From Formosa sediminum (GTDB lineage Bacteria > Bacteroidota > Bacteroidia > Flavobacteriales > Flavobacteriaceae): 64,000 nt of DNA. Shown here piece by piece: positions 8,284 to 18,155 of this stretch; the stretch's first letter is position 1, and the number at the start of each line of letters is the position of its first letter. The notes below the pieces were generated by a model. That model made no database searches, was not told the origin of the DNA, and saw nothing but the letters and a program-made list of their open reading frames with translations. The translations under genes were made by a program, and so were the position numbers. The DNA lies in assembly GCF_007197735.1 (NCBI RefSeq), contig NZ_CP041637.1, positions 3,567,001 to 3,631,000 on the forward strand, given 5' to 3'.

Positions 8284-10710
8284 ATGAAGATTTCGTATAA
8301 TTGGTTAAAACAATTTATTAAAACTGACTGGTCTGCAGAGCAAACCGGAGAACTTTTAACAGACCTTGGTTTAGAGGTTGAAGGTATTACTGCTTTTCAA
8401 TCTGTAAAAGGAGGCTTACAAGGTATTGTTGTAGGAGAAGTACTAACTTGTGTGCAACATCCAAATGCAGATAGATTAAAAATTACTACAGTTAATATAG
8501 GTGCAGAAACTCCTGTACAAATTGTTTGCGGCGCACCTAATGTAGATGCTGGACAAAAAGTTCCTGTAGCTACTATTGGAACCACTTTATATACAGAAAC
8601 AGGAGAAGCTTGGACTATAAAAAAAGGAAAGATTAGAGGCGAAGACAGCTTTGGAATGATTTGCGCTGAAGACGAACTTGGTTTAGGGCAGTCTCATGAT
8701 GGTATTATGATTTTAGATGCCGATTTAAAACCTGGAACACCAGCAGCAGATATTTTTGATGTAGAAGATGACTTGGTTTTTGAAATTGGATTAACTCCTA
8801 ACCGTGCAGATGCAATGAGTCATTATGGCACTGCTCGCGATTTAAGAGCAGGATTACTTCAAAAAGAAATACATGCTGAATTAATTACACCTTCTGTAAG
8901 TGCATTTCATGTTAACAATAGAGCTTTTCGCGTAGATGTAGATGTCCAAAATAAAGATTTAGCACCGCGTTATTGTGGCGTAAGTATCTCTGGTGTTAAA
9001 GTTGAAGAATCTCCAAAATGGTTACAAAACAGACTTAAAGCCATTGGTTTAACCCCTAAAAACAATGTGGTAGATGCTACTAATTATGTACTACATGATT
9101 TAGGACAACCGTTACACGCCTTTGATTACAACAAAATATCTGGACAAAAAGTAATTGTAAAAACTGTTGAAGCAGGTACGACATTTACCACTTTAGATGG
9201 TATTGAACGTACTTTACATGAAGACGACCTTATGATTTGTGATGCCGAAAAACCTATGTGTATAGCAGGTGTTTTTGGTGGCGAACAATCTGGCGTAACA
9301 GAAAACACCTCAAATGTGTTTTTAGAAAGTGCTTATTTTAATCCTGTAAGTGTACGTAAAACTGCAAAACGTCACGGGTTAAACACAGATGCTTCGTTTA
9401 GATTTGAAAGAGGAATAGACCCAAATTTATGTGAATACGCATTAAAACGTGCAGCTTTACTTATAATTGAACTTGCTGGAGGAGAAATCTCTAGCGATAT
9501 TTTTGATTCTTATAGTAATAAGATCGAAGACTTTCAAGTACGTTTAAGCTTTGATAATGCAAAACGTTTAATTGGTGAAGAAATTCCTAAAGATATAATT
9601 AAACGCATTTTAATGTCTTTAGATATTAAAATAAATAATGTTACAGAAACGGGACTAGGTTTAACTATTCCTGCGTATAGAAACGATGTACAAAGAGAAG
9701 CTGATGTTATTGAAGAAATACTACGCGTATACGGATATAACAACGTTAAAACCTCAGAGAAACTACAGGCATCCATCTCAAATTCGTCACGCTTTGAAGA
9801 TCATAAACTTCAAAATATTATCGGGACACAGTTAGCTGCTCAAGGTTTTTTTGAAATTATGGCTAACTCTTTAACTTCTCCAGATTATGTAGCCTTAAGC
9901 GAGCAGTTAAAAGCTGAACATAACATTAGCATGCTTAATCCTTTAAGTAACGATTTATCTGTATTAAGACAATCGTTATTATTTTCTGGCTTAGAAGCTG
10001 TATCGCATAATATAAACAGAAGACGGCCGCATTTAAAGTTTTTTGAATTTGGGAAAACCTACCATCAGTATAACGAAAATCGTGAAGAGTTTAAACATTT
10101 ATCACTTTTTGTAACAGGTAATAAAACTTCTGAAACTTGGAATAGTCCAGCTCAAAAAACAGATTTCTTTTACATAAAAGGTGTAATTAGTACCGTTTTA
10201 GAGCGTCTAGGTCTATCTAAATATAAAACCGCTCCTATTTCTAATGATATCTTTAGTGAAGGATTAGAATTTGGCTTAGGAAAAACAAAACTTGTAACGT
10301 TTGGTTTAATTAAATCTAGCATATTAAAACATTTTGATATTTCACAGCAGGTTTTATTTGCCGATTTTAATTGGGATGCCATTATTGATTTTGCAAAACA
10401 TAACAAAACCAAATACTCTGAAATTGCTAAGCACCCAGAAGTACGCCGTGATTTTGCTTTGTTATTAGACGATCAAGTAACTTTTGAAGACATCTTTACC
10501 ATTGCAAAACAAACAGAAAAGCAGCTTTTAAAAGAGGTTAACTTATTTGATGTATATCAGGGTAACAATTTACCAAAAGGGAAAAAGAGTTATGCTGTGA
10601 GCTTTATTTTGCAAGACGAACAAAAAACACTTACAGATAAACAAATCGATAAAATTATGTCTAAATTACAATCTAATTTTGAACAGAAATTAGGAGCAGA
10701 ATTAAGATAA
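8284..10710 (+). CDS. pheT: Phenylalanine-tRNA ligase beta subunit
   Basis: An 808-residue beta subunit of the alpha2-beta2 enzyme that charges tRNA-Phe. Domains in order: an N-terminal tRNA-binding (EMAP-like) domain at about 40-155; a B3/B4 editing region at about 210-380 that includes GQPLHAFDYNKISG; a B5 domain at about 400-475; the catalytic-like core; and a C-terminal anticodon-binding FDX-ACB fold from about 715. The alpha subunit gene is not adjacent, which is common in this family of organisms. A strong terminator follows the stop codon. Confidence 0.97.
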   Translation: MKISYNWLKQFIKTDWSAEQTGELLTDLGLEVEGITAFQSVKGGLQGIVVGEVLTCVQHPNADRLKITTVNIGAETPVQIVCGAPNVDAGQKVPVATIGTTLYTETGEAWTIKKGKIRGEDSFGMICAEDELGLGQSHDGIMILDADLKPGTPAADIFDVEDDLVFEIGLTPNRADAMSHYGTARDLRAGLLQKEIHAELITPSVSAFHVNNRAFRVDVDVQNKDLAPRYCGVSISGVKVEESPKWLQNRLKAIGLTPKNNVVDATNYVLHDLGQPLHAFDYNKISGQKVIVKTVEAGTTFTTLDGIERTLHEDDLMICDAEKPMCIAGVFGGEQSGVTENTSNVFLESAYFNPVSVRKTAKRHGLNTDASFRFERGIDPNLCEYALKRAALLIIELAGGEISSDIFDSYSNKIEDFQVRLSFDNAKRLIGEEIPKDIIKRILMSLDIKINNVTETGLGLTIPAYRNDVQREADVIEEILRVYGYNNVKTSEKLQASISNSSRFEDHKLQNIIGTQLAAQGFFEIMANSLTSPDYVALSEQLKAEHNISMLNPLSNDLSVLRQSLLFSGLEAVSHNINRRRPHLKFFEFGKTYHQYNENREEFKHLSLFVTGNKTSETWNSPAQKTDFFYIKGVISTVLERLGLSKYKTAPISNDIFSEGLEFGLGKTKLVTFGLIKSSILKHFDISQQVLFADFNWDAIIDFAKHNKTKYSEIAKHPEVRRDFALLLDDQVTFEDIFTIAKQTEKQLLKEVNLFDVYQGNNLPKGKKSYAVSFILQDEQKTLTDKQIDKIMSKLQSNFEQKLGAELR

Positions 10711-10740
10711 AACACTTTCTACAAATAGTACATAACAATA

Positions 10741-10770
10741 AAGCCTGCATAATACAATGTAGGCTTTTTT
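10741..10770 (+). terminator. Rho-independent terminator after pheT
   Basis: A 10-bp stem (10741-10750 with 10757-10766, one G-U pair) is followed by a T-run on the + strand, 30 bp past the pheT stop codon. Confidence 0.8.
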
Positions 10771-10793
10771 GTCTCAAAAATTAAAGAATAAAA

Positions 10794-10985
10794 TTAAATT
10801 ACTTTTACGTTTATTGCGTTTAATCCTTTTTTACCTTCTTTTAATTCAAATTCTACGGTATCTCCTTCTTCGATTCTGTCTATTAATCCAGAAACGTGAA
10901 CGAAATATTCGTTACTTGAACCTTCTTCGATAATAAATCCAAATCCTTTAGATTCATTGAAAAATTTTACTGTTCCGTTTTTCAC
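10794..10985 (-). CDS. Cold-shock domain protein (copy 1)
   Basis: A 63-residue single cold-shock domain (CspA family). It has the RNP1-like K-G-F-G-F-I motif and the RNP2-like Y-F-V-H-V motif that bind single-stranded nucleic acid and melt RNA structure. It is nearly the same as the copy at 11175-11366: same length, same ends (FELKEGKKGLNA here, FDLQEGKKGLNA there) and the same orientation. A promoter matching the Bacteroidota consensus lies about 30-60 bp upstream of the start. Whether it is cold-induced cannot be read from the sequence. Confidence 0.95.
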   Translation of the reverse strand: MKNGTVKFFNESKGFGFIIEEGSSNEYFVHVSGLIDRIEEGDTVEFELKEGKKGLNAINVKVI

Positions 10986-11013
10986 TGTATATAAATATTG
11001 TTAATAGTTTTAA

Positions 11014-11043
11014 CAAAATTAAGATTATCTACAACCTGACAAA
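11014..11043 (-). promoter_or_regulatory. Candidate promoter of cold-shock gene copy 1
   Basis: On the minus strand, TTTG (11043-11040) and TAATTTTG (11021-11014) match the Bacteroidota -33 and -7 elements with an 18-nt spacer. The predicted leader is about 24 nt. Confidence 0.45.
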
Positions 11044-11111
11044 ATAATTTTACATTTTTATTTCGTGCCTAAAATGAAGCTCTTACATCCTAAATTTTAA
11101 GTTTTAAGCAT

Positions 11112-11140
11112 AAAAAAACCTATCAATAAATTGATAGGTT
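11112..11140 (-). terminator. Rho-independent terminator after cold-shock gene copy 2
   Basis: A perfect 10-bp stem (11117-11126 with 11131-11140), loop TAAA, is followed on the minus strand by a T-run (11116-11112). It is downstream of copy 2 and upstream of copy 1, so the two cold-shock genes are separate transcription units. Confidence 0.8.
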
Positions 11141-11174
11141 AAGATCATAAAAAGTATATATACTTAAGAAAGTA

Positions 11175-11366
11175 TTAGATTACTTTTACATTTACTGCGT
11201 TTAATCCTTTTTTACCTTCTTGTAAATCGAATTCTACTGCATCACCTTCACGAATTTCATCAATTAATCCAGAGATGTGTACGAAATGTTCTTTGTTTGT
11301 GTCGTCTTCAATAATGAATCCAAATCCTTTAGAATCGTTAAAGAATTTTACTGTTCCTTTGTTCAT
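11175..11366 (-). CDS. Cold-shock domain protein (copy 2)
   Basis: A 63-residue cold-shock domain with K-G-F-G-F-I and H-F-V-H-I nucleic-acid-binding motifs. It is the tandem paralogue of the gene at 10794-10985; differences are conservative and mostly at surface positions. It has its own candidate -7 box (TACATTTG) and its own terminator, so copies 1 and 2 can be regulated independently. Small Csp proteins act as RNA chaperones and some are constitutive rather than cold-induced. Confidence 0.95.
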   Translation of the reverse strand: MNKGTVKFFNDSKGFGFIIEDDTNKEHFVHISGLIDEIREGDAVEFDLQEGKKGLNAVNVKVI

Positions 11367-11395
11367 TGTAAAATATTAAATAATTATAATTGTTA

Positions 11396-11403
11396 CAAAT
11401 GTA
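11396..11403 (-). promoter_or_regulatory. Candidate -7 box of cold-shock gene copy 2
   Basis: The minus-strand sequence TACATTTG matches TAnnTTTG, 29 bp upstream of the ATG. No clear -33 element is seen. Confidence 0.35.
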
Positions 11404-11532
11404 AGGTTATAAATGAGATAACCGACTAATTTTTAGTTTTATTTTAAAATAAAAAGAAAAGCCTTGATTTTACTGGGGTTTAAAATCTAAATTAAAAGTT
11501 GTATCTTTATTAGTGACTAAATTTTATAAATC

Positions 11533-11769
11533 ATGGACGATTCAGATTATACAAAAGTATTTACAGGAAGTTTTATAATTATTCAACTTATTGTAGATAA
11601 ACTTGAAGCTGTTGGTATTAAAGCCATTGTTAAAGATGAAAGCGAATCTGCTAGACTTGCGGGGTTTGGTGCTTCTATACAAGGCCAACAAGACCTTTAT
11701 GTTAGCAAAGAAGAAACACATGATGCTTTAGCTATTATTGAAGCTGTAACATCAGACTTAGAAGTATAA
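11533..11769 (+). CDS. DUF2007 domain-containing protein
   Basis: A 78-residue small soluble protein of the DUF2007 type (putative signal-transducing, GlnB-like fold by family description). Typical features are the T-G-S-F-I-I-I-Q-L start, a central acidic stretch and the terminal region Y-V-S-K-E-E-T-H-D-A-L. No enzymatic residues can be named. It faces the ABC-F gene, sharing a bidirectional terminator, and has no operon partner. Function is unknown. Confidence 0.8.
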   Translation: MDDSDYTKVFTGSFIIIQLIVDKLEAVGIKAIVKDESESARLAGFGASIQGQQDLYVSKEETHDALAIIEAVTSDLEV

Positions 11770-11771
11770 AA

Positions 11772-11800
11772 AAAGCCTTGATATAGTATATCAAGGCTTT
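11772..11800. terminator. Bidirectional terminator
   Basis: A 14-base inverted repeat (11772-11785 with 11787-11800) with A/T flanks lies between the converging DUF2007 and ABC-F genes. Confidence 0.8.
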
Positions 11801-11820
11801 CTAATATTATTACAAAACTT

Positions 11821-13515
<1,695 letters not shown>

Positions 13516-13605
13516 TTAACAGCCTATTAACAGCACAAATAGACTACAACTCATATTTTTGTTTTTAAGCTATCTTATTTTAAAAATTAAGAGCACATCC
13601 ATTTT

Positions 13606-15024
13606 ATGAAACACCTTTACTTCATTTTTTTACTTTCGATTTGTTTTACTGCCTGCAAAAAAGACACTAATCAAGACAAAATGACTTGTGCTTTTTTAGG
13701 AGGTGAAATAATTAACCCTAGTAACAACTATGTTGTTATCTCTAAAGAAAACAACGTATTAGACACTGTTACCTTAGACAATAATAACAGATTTTTATAT
13801 AAAATAAATCCTATAGATCCAGGGTTATATACGTTTTCTCATGGTGGCGAAATACAAATGATATTTTTAGAACCAACAGACAGTATTGTATTACGACTAA
13901 ACAATCTAGATTTTGATGAATCTTTAGTTTTTACCGGTCATGGAGCAAAAGAGAATAATTACTTAATTAATATGTTTTTAAAAAATGAATTGGTAAGTAA
14001 TAAAATTCTTAAAATGAGTCAGGCATCTCCAGAACAATTTGAGCATGATTTGGATTCGATTAAAAACGAATTTCAAAACGATTTGAATGCTTTTAAAACA
14101 AAGTACAATACATCGCCTTTATTTAATGAAATCGCGCAAGCCAATATAGATTATAATTTTTATGCTCAAAAAGAATTATATCCTTTTACGAGTTATGGAA
14201 AAACAGAGCGTAAAAACTTTGAAAGTTTACCTAAATCATTTTACACTTATAGATCTAAAATTGATTATAATAACGATAAATTAAAAAATTACTTTCCATA
14301 TTATAGTTTTTTAAAATATCACTTTAACAACATTGCGTTACAAAGACATTTTACACATTCTAACGACAGCGTTTTTAATAACAAATCTTTAGAATATAAT
14401 TTAGATAAAATTCATTTAATAGACAGTTTAATTACCAACGACTCTATCAAGAATTCCTTATTAAAATTTGCTGCTTTTAGATATATAAATGCTTCTAATA
14501 ACACAGAAGACTATTTACCATATTTAAACTCTTACCTCGAAAAAAGCACTTCTAAAAAAAATAACTATCAAATTAAAAACCTAATAGAATCTTTAATAAA
14601 ATTAAAGCCAGGAAGCACTATACCCAATACTTTAGTTTCTAATGAAAAAGGTAACGAGTATCAAATAAACGATTTTATAGATGGTCCTACAGCTATTTAT
14701 TTCTGGTCTTACAATATGAAAAATCATTTTATTGAAAGCCACAAAAAGATAAAAGAATTAAGAGTTAAATACCCAGAAATAGATTTTATAGCAATAAATA
14801 TTGATGAAAACAAAGAGAGTTGGGTTAATTACTTAAAACAACATCATTATTCTCTTAAAAATGAATATCGTTTTATGACGCCTGAAAAATCTAGACAAAT
14901 TTTAGCTTTAAATACTATTAATAGAGTGATTTTAGTTAAGAAAGATAAAACTATAGTTAATAGTAATACCAACATGTTTTCTAAACATTTTGAAGTGGAG
15001 TTATTAGGTTTAATTAATCAATAA
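13606..15024 (+). CDS. Lipoprotein with cysteine-less thioredoxin-like domain
   Basis: A 472-residue predicted lipoprotein (hydrophobic core ending F-T-A-C, Cys at 16). The N-terminal part resembles DUF4369-type beta domains of Bacteroidota TlpA proteins, the middle is helical and asparagine-rich, and the last 130 residues have the thioredoxin pattern (TAIYFWS, then FIAINIDE). Where active members have F-W-A-S-W-C-x-x-C, this protein reads F-W-S-Y-N-M-K-N-H (366-374), so both redox cysteines are replaced by Met371 and His374. It cannot be a normal disulfide reductase and may be a binding or structural protein. No neighbour suggests a partner. Confidence 0.75.
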   Translation: MKHLYFIFLLSICFTACKKDTNQDKMTCAFLGGEIINPSNNYVVISKENNVLDTVTLDNNNRFLYKINPIDPGLYTFSHGGEIQMIFLEPTDSIVLRLNNLDFDESLVFTGHGAKENNYLINMFLKNELVSNKILKMSQASPEQFEHDLDSIKNEFQNDLNAFKTKYNTSPLFNEIAQANIDYNFYAQKELYPFTSYGKTERKNFESLPKSFYTYRSKIDYNNDKLKNYFPYYSFLKYHFNNIALQRHFTHSNDSVFNNKSLEYNLDKIHLIDSLITNDSIKNSLLKFAAFRYINASNNTEDYLPYLNSYLEKSTSKKNNYQIKNLIESLIKLKPGSTIPNTLVSNEKGNEYQINDFIDGPTAIYFWSYNMKNHFIESHKKIKELRVKYPEIDFIAINIDENKESWVNYLKQHHYSLKNEYRFMTPEKSRQILALNTINRVILVKKDKTIVNSNTNMFSKHFEVELLGLINQ

Positions 15025-15049
15025 AAAACCCTCAACTTTTACATTGAGG
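15023..15049 (-). terminator. Terminator hairpin between converging genes
   Basis: CCTCAA (15030-15035) pairs with TTGAGG (15044-15049). The A-run at 15023-15028 gives a T-tract on the minus strand, so it best serves the porin transcript. It may also act on the + strand. Confidence 0.55.
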
Positions 15050-15088
15050 ATTCTTCCCATAATTAACACTATAACAATAATTATATCT

Positions 15089-16396
15089 TTATTTAGTACC
15101 GTTTAAAAATTTAGGTTTTAAAACTAACATAGCCCAAGCCCAATTTTGCGTGTCTGCAGCATCATTTTCTGCTACGCCTTTTAGCTCATACATACCGTCT
15201 GAGGCAAACATTTGAGAGTATCCTAGTTTTAAAGCAAAACCTTTAAATGTTTTTGAGTACACTAAATCTAATTCTGTACCTAATGATTTTTCACCACTAG
15301 CTAATTCTTGTTCTCCACTAAAATTTAATACTTTTACTAACAGGCTAGACGTTTCATTTAATTTAAAATTAGCACTCACATGCACATCTACTAAACCAAT
15401 TGAATTGGCATGATTACCTACATAAAAGTAATCCATGAACCCATTAAACTTATGGTTGGTTCCGTATAACGGAAAGAAAGCTCCTGTTTCACCTGCGTCT
15501 GCATCGTTACCACTTATAACCTCTACTCCTGCACCTAAACCTATACCGCCAGACAATTTATACGTTGCTTCTAAACCTACTAAAAATGCACTTTTAACAG
15601 ACAATTCATTAACACGCTCTCCTGTTTGCAAATAAGCATTACCTGCCAATCCAAAAGCTCCAGATTTATAATTTAAATGCGTTCCTATAGTTTGTAAACT
15701 ACTTACTCCAAAACCATCATAAGTTCTTACCCCATCAACCAATTCAAAATTTTGAAAGGTATTATTAAGTATTAACACACTTGCAGAAAACGTGCTCCAT
15801 TCTTTCTTTAAATACCCGTATTGCATAGCTTTATACGTAAAGAATCCTGGATCTTCTGTATATTCGTTTCCGGTACCTACATAACCACTAATATTACTAG
15901 TATAACTATCAAAATCTTGATTAAAAGCTAGACCTACATCAAACATAAAACCATCTTTCTTGTATTTTATTAAGGCTGCGTCATGATTGCGCCCCATTTG
16001 TGCCCAATCTAAACCTCCCATTATACGCTGATCATCGTAAGACAATACCTGCCGGCCTAATTTTGTTGAAAAGCCTGAACCCAATTTTATATCTGCCCAT
16101 GCCTGAAAAATCGCAAACGAATTGTTTGCATCTACAGTATTTATTTGTCTATTCTCTCCCCAAACTAAGACATCTTGCATGCTTAAGTAAAACGAATAAG
16201 CATCCGTTTTATATCCTGCATTTAAACGTGCCCTTGTACTTATTGAAAATGCTGGTTCTGCAGATTCTGGCATAACACTTCCAAATCCATGTCTATATTC
16301 TGCACGAGGTCTAAATTCCCCATCTAATGTAAATTGTGCTTGAAGGGCTTGTAAACTCCCTAAAAAAAGAGCTAAAACTATTAATTGCTTTTTCAT
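15089..16396 (-). CDS. Alginate-export-family outer-membrane porin, last gene of nitrate block
   Basis: A 435-residue beta-barrel protein with a signal peptide (cleavage about residue 20, A-L-Q-A-Q-F). The conserved G-R-Q-x3-Y-D-D-Q-R and G-R-N-H-D motifs are those of the alginate-export porin family, and alternating hydrophobic strands run to the end. The family name reflects its first member; in this setting, 45 bp downstream of a nitrate-type ATPase gene on the same strand, it is more likely to pass nitrate or nitrite across the outer membrane. That role is inference. The C-terminus (F-L-N-G-T-K) is not the classic aromatic end. Confidence 0.82.
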   Translation of the reverse strand: MKKQLIVLALFLGSLQALQAQFTLDGEFRPRAEYRHGFGSVMPESAEPAFSISTRARLNAGYKTDAYSFYLSMQDVLVWGENRQINTVDANNSFAIFQAWADIKLGSGFSTKLGRQVLSYDDQRIMGGLDWAQMGRNHDAALIKYKKDGFMFDVGLAFNQDFDSYTSNISGYVGTGNEYTEDPGFFTYKAMQYGYLKKEWSTFSASVLILNNTFQNFELVDGVRTYDGFGVSSLQTIGTHLNYKSGAFGLAGNAYLQTGERVNELSVKSAFLVGLEATYKLSGGIGLGAGVEVISGNDADAGETGAFFPLYGTNHKFNGFMDYFYVGNHANSIGLVDVHVSANFKLNETSSLLVKVLNFSGEQELASGEKSLGTELDLVYSKTFKGFALKLGYSQMFASDGMYELKGVAENDAADTQNWAWAMLVLKPKFLNGTK

Positions 16397-16440
16397 TTTT
16401 TGTTTTTTTGGTTTATTGTGTGATTGGTTGTTTTTGTATT

Positions 16441-17277
16441 TTAATGTTCTAAAAAATCTATTAAATGTTTTCTGTATGCATAATAATCGTTGTGTTCTAA
16501 AACTGATTTTCTAGTTCTGGGACGCTCAAATTCTATATTTAAGATGTCTCCTATTTTTGCTTTTGGTCCGCTCGTCATCATAACTACACGATCTGCTAAA
16601 AAAATGGCTTCATCTACATCATGCGTAATCATTACGGCTGTAATCTTTTCTTTATTCCAAATTTCAATAAGAATATCTTGAAGTTCACCACGTGTTAAAG
16701 AATCTAACATTCCAAAAGGTTCATCTAACAACAATACTTTGGGTTTAATAGCAAAGGCTCTCGCTATACCTACACGTTGTTGCATTCCTTGAGATAAATC
16801 TGAAGCTTTTTTATAAAACGCATCCTCTAACCCAACTTTTTGTAAATAGTATTTCGCAATATCGTGTCGTTGTGCTTTTGAAGCGTCTGGAAACACTTGA
16901 TTAACACCTAACAACACATTTTGAAGTGCCGTCATCCAAGGCATTAAACTTGGCGATTGAAAAATAACACCCCGATCTGGACCTGGACCTTTAATACGAT
17001 TGCCTAATACAGATATACTTCCACCTGTAATTTCGTTAAGTCCTGCAATCATAGATAACATGGTGGTTTTTCCACACCCAGAATGTCCAATTATGGTTAC
17101 AAATTCTTCTTTCATAATTTTTAGATTCAAATCTTCTAATACCACATATTCACCTTTAGGAGTCGGGTACACTTTTTTAAGCTGATTTAAATCTAACATA
17201 ACATTAGCCGAAGGATAAATAATACCATTTTCGCCATCTAGATGAGGAATTCGAGTCGTGGTTATCTTTGTATTCAT
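16441..17277 (-). CDS. Nitrate/nitrite-type ABC transporter ATPase (second copy)
   Basis: An ATP-binding subunit of the NrtD/SsuB type, about 278 residues from the ATG at 17277. An in-frame ATG at 17307 would add 10 residues and overlap the previous gene by 17 bp. It has Walker A GHSGCGKT, signature LSQGMQQR (with Gln for the first Gly), Walker B LLLDEPFG and a switch histidine in ITHDVDEA. The long N-terminal lead before the ABC fold is unusual. It lacks the NrtA-like C-terminal domain of cyanobacterial NrtC. It probably forms a heterodimeric motor with the adjacent ATPase. Confidence 0.88.
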   Translation of the reverse strand: MNTKITTTRIPHLDGENGIIYPSANVMLDLNQLKKVYPTPKGEYVVLEDLNLKIMKEEFVTIIGHSGCGKTTMLSMIAGLNEITGGSISVLGNRIKGPGPDRGVIFQSPSLMPWMTALQNVLLGVNQVFPDASKAQRHDIAKYYLQKVGLEDAFYKKASDLSQGMQQRVGIARAFAIKPKVLLLDEPFGMLDSLTRGELQDILIEIWNKEKITAVMITHDVDEAIFLADRVVMMTSGPKAKIGDILNIEFERPRTRKSVLEHNDYYAYRKHLIDFLEH

Positions 17278-17290
17278 GAGATTGTGTGTT

Positions 17291-18136
17291 TTAGAAATTT
17301 CCAACAAAACTTTTAGGTTGTAAATCTGGTAATATATATTGTTTTTTAGCTTCCGATTTTCTCTGATTTCCTATATCCATTAAATACTCTATAATTGCAT
17401 TTCTAGTGGTTTTAAAATTAGGATTATCATTTAAAGCTGTTTTATCCCTCGGTCGTTCTATATCTATTTTAAACTCGGGTCCTAATGTAGCATTTGGTCC
17501 TGGGCGCAAGGGTATAATTCTGTCGGCCATATAAATTCCTTCATCTACATCGTTAGTAATTAATAATGCTGTTCGCTTTTCTTGTCCCCAAATATTTAAT
17601 ATTTCGTCTTGCAAATTCCCTCTTGTTAATGCATCTAGAGCCCCTAGAGGTTCATCCATAATTATCATTTCTGGTCTCATAGCTAAAGCTCGCGCTACTG
17701 CTACACGCTGACGCATACCTCCAGACAATTCATTAGGACGTTTATGCATGGCTGGAGTTAAATTTACCATCTCTACATAATCTGATACTAGACTATGCAA
17801 TTCTGTTTTCGATTTTTCAGGAAACACCTCTTTAACAGCCATATAAATATTCTGAGCAACTGTTAACCATGGCAATAACGAATAATTCTGAAATATAACC
17901 CCTCGCTCATGGCTTGTGCCTGAAACAGGCTGTCCCTTAAATAACACCTCTCCTTTTGTAGGCTGAATAAGGCCATTTATTAAATTAACTAAAGTTGTTT
18001 TTCCGCTTCCTGTAAACCCTACAATGGCTACAAATTCTCCTTCTTCAATAGTTAAATTAATATTGGAAAGTACTTCTTGAGCATCTGCTTCATGTCCGTA
18101 GGTTTTACATATATTATGCAATTCTAAATATGCCAT
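17291..18136 (-). CDS. Nitrate/nitrite-type ABC transporter ATPase (first copy)
   Basis: A 281-residue ATP-binding subunit related to NrtC/NrtD. It has Walker A GFTGSGKT, signature LSGGMRQR and Walker B IIMDEPLG. The switch region reads ITNDVDEG, so Asn replaces the usual catalytic histidine (ITHDVDEA in its partner). Paired with the second ATPase this suggests a motor with one degenerate site, as in other heterodimeric ABC systems. The NrtC regulatory domain is absent. It lies 19 bp downstream of the permease gene and 13 bp upstream of the other ATPase start, so an operon is clear. Confidence 0.88.
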   Translation of the reverse strand: MAYLELHNICKTYGHEADAQEVLSNINLTIEEGEFVAIVGFTGSGKTTLVNLINGLIQPTKGEVLFKGQPVSGTSHERGVIFQNYSLLPWLTVAQNIYMAVKEVFPEKSKTELHSLVSDYVEMVNLTPAMHKRPNELSGGMRQRVAVARALAMRPEMIIMDEPLGALDALTRGNLQDEILNIWGQEKRTALLITNDVDEGIYMADRIIPLRPGPNATLGPEFKIDIERPRDKTALNDNPNFKTTRNAIIEYLMDIGNQRKSEAKKQYILPDLQPKSFVGNF

Positions 18137-18155
18137 AATTTAAATTTTTATCAGA

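Noticed and set aside
11152-11165. A third AAGTA-N4-TACTT palindrome like the nitrate operator
   Set aside because: It lies between the stop codon of cold-shock copy 2 and its terminator, not in front of a gene, and lacks the outer T of the repeat. Probably chance in AT-rich DNA, though a genome-wide count would decide.
16441-18136. Reading one of the two ATPases as NrtC
   Set aside because: Neither is long enough to carry the NrtA-like C-terminal domain that defines cyanobacterial NrtC.
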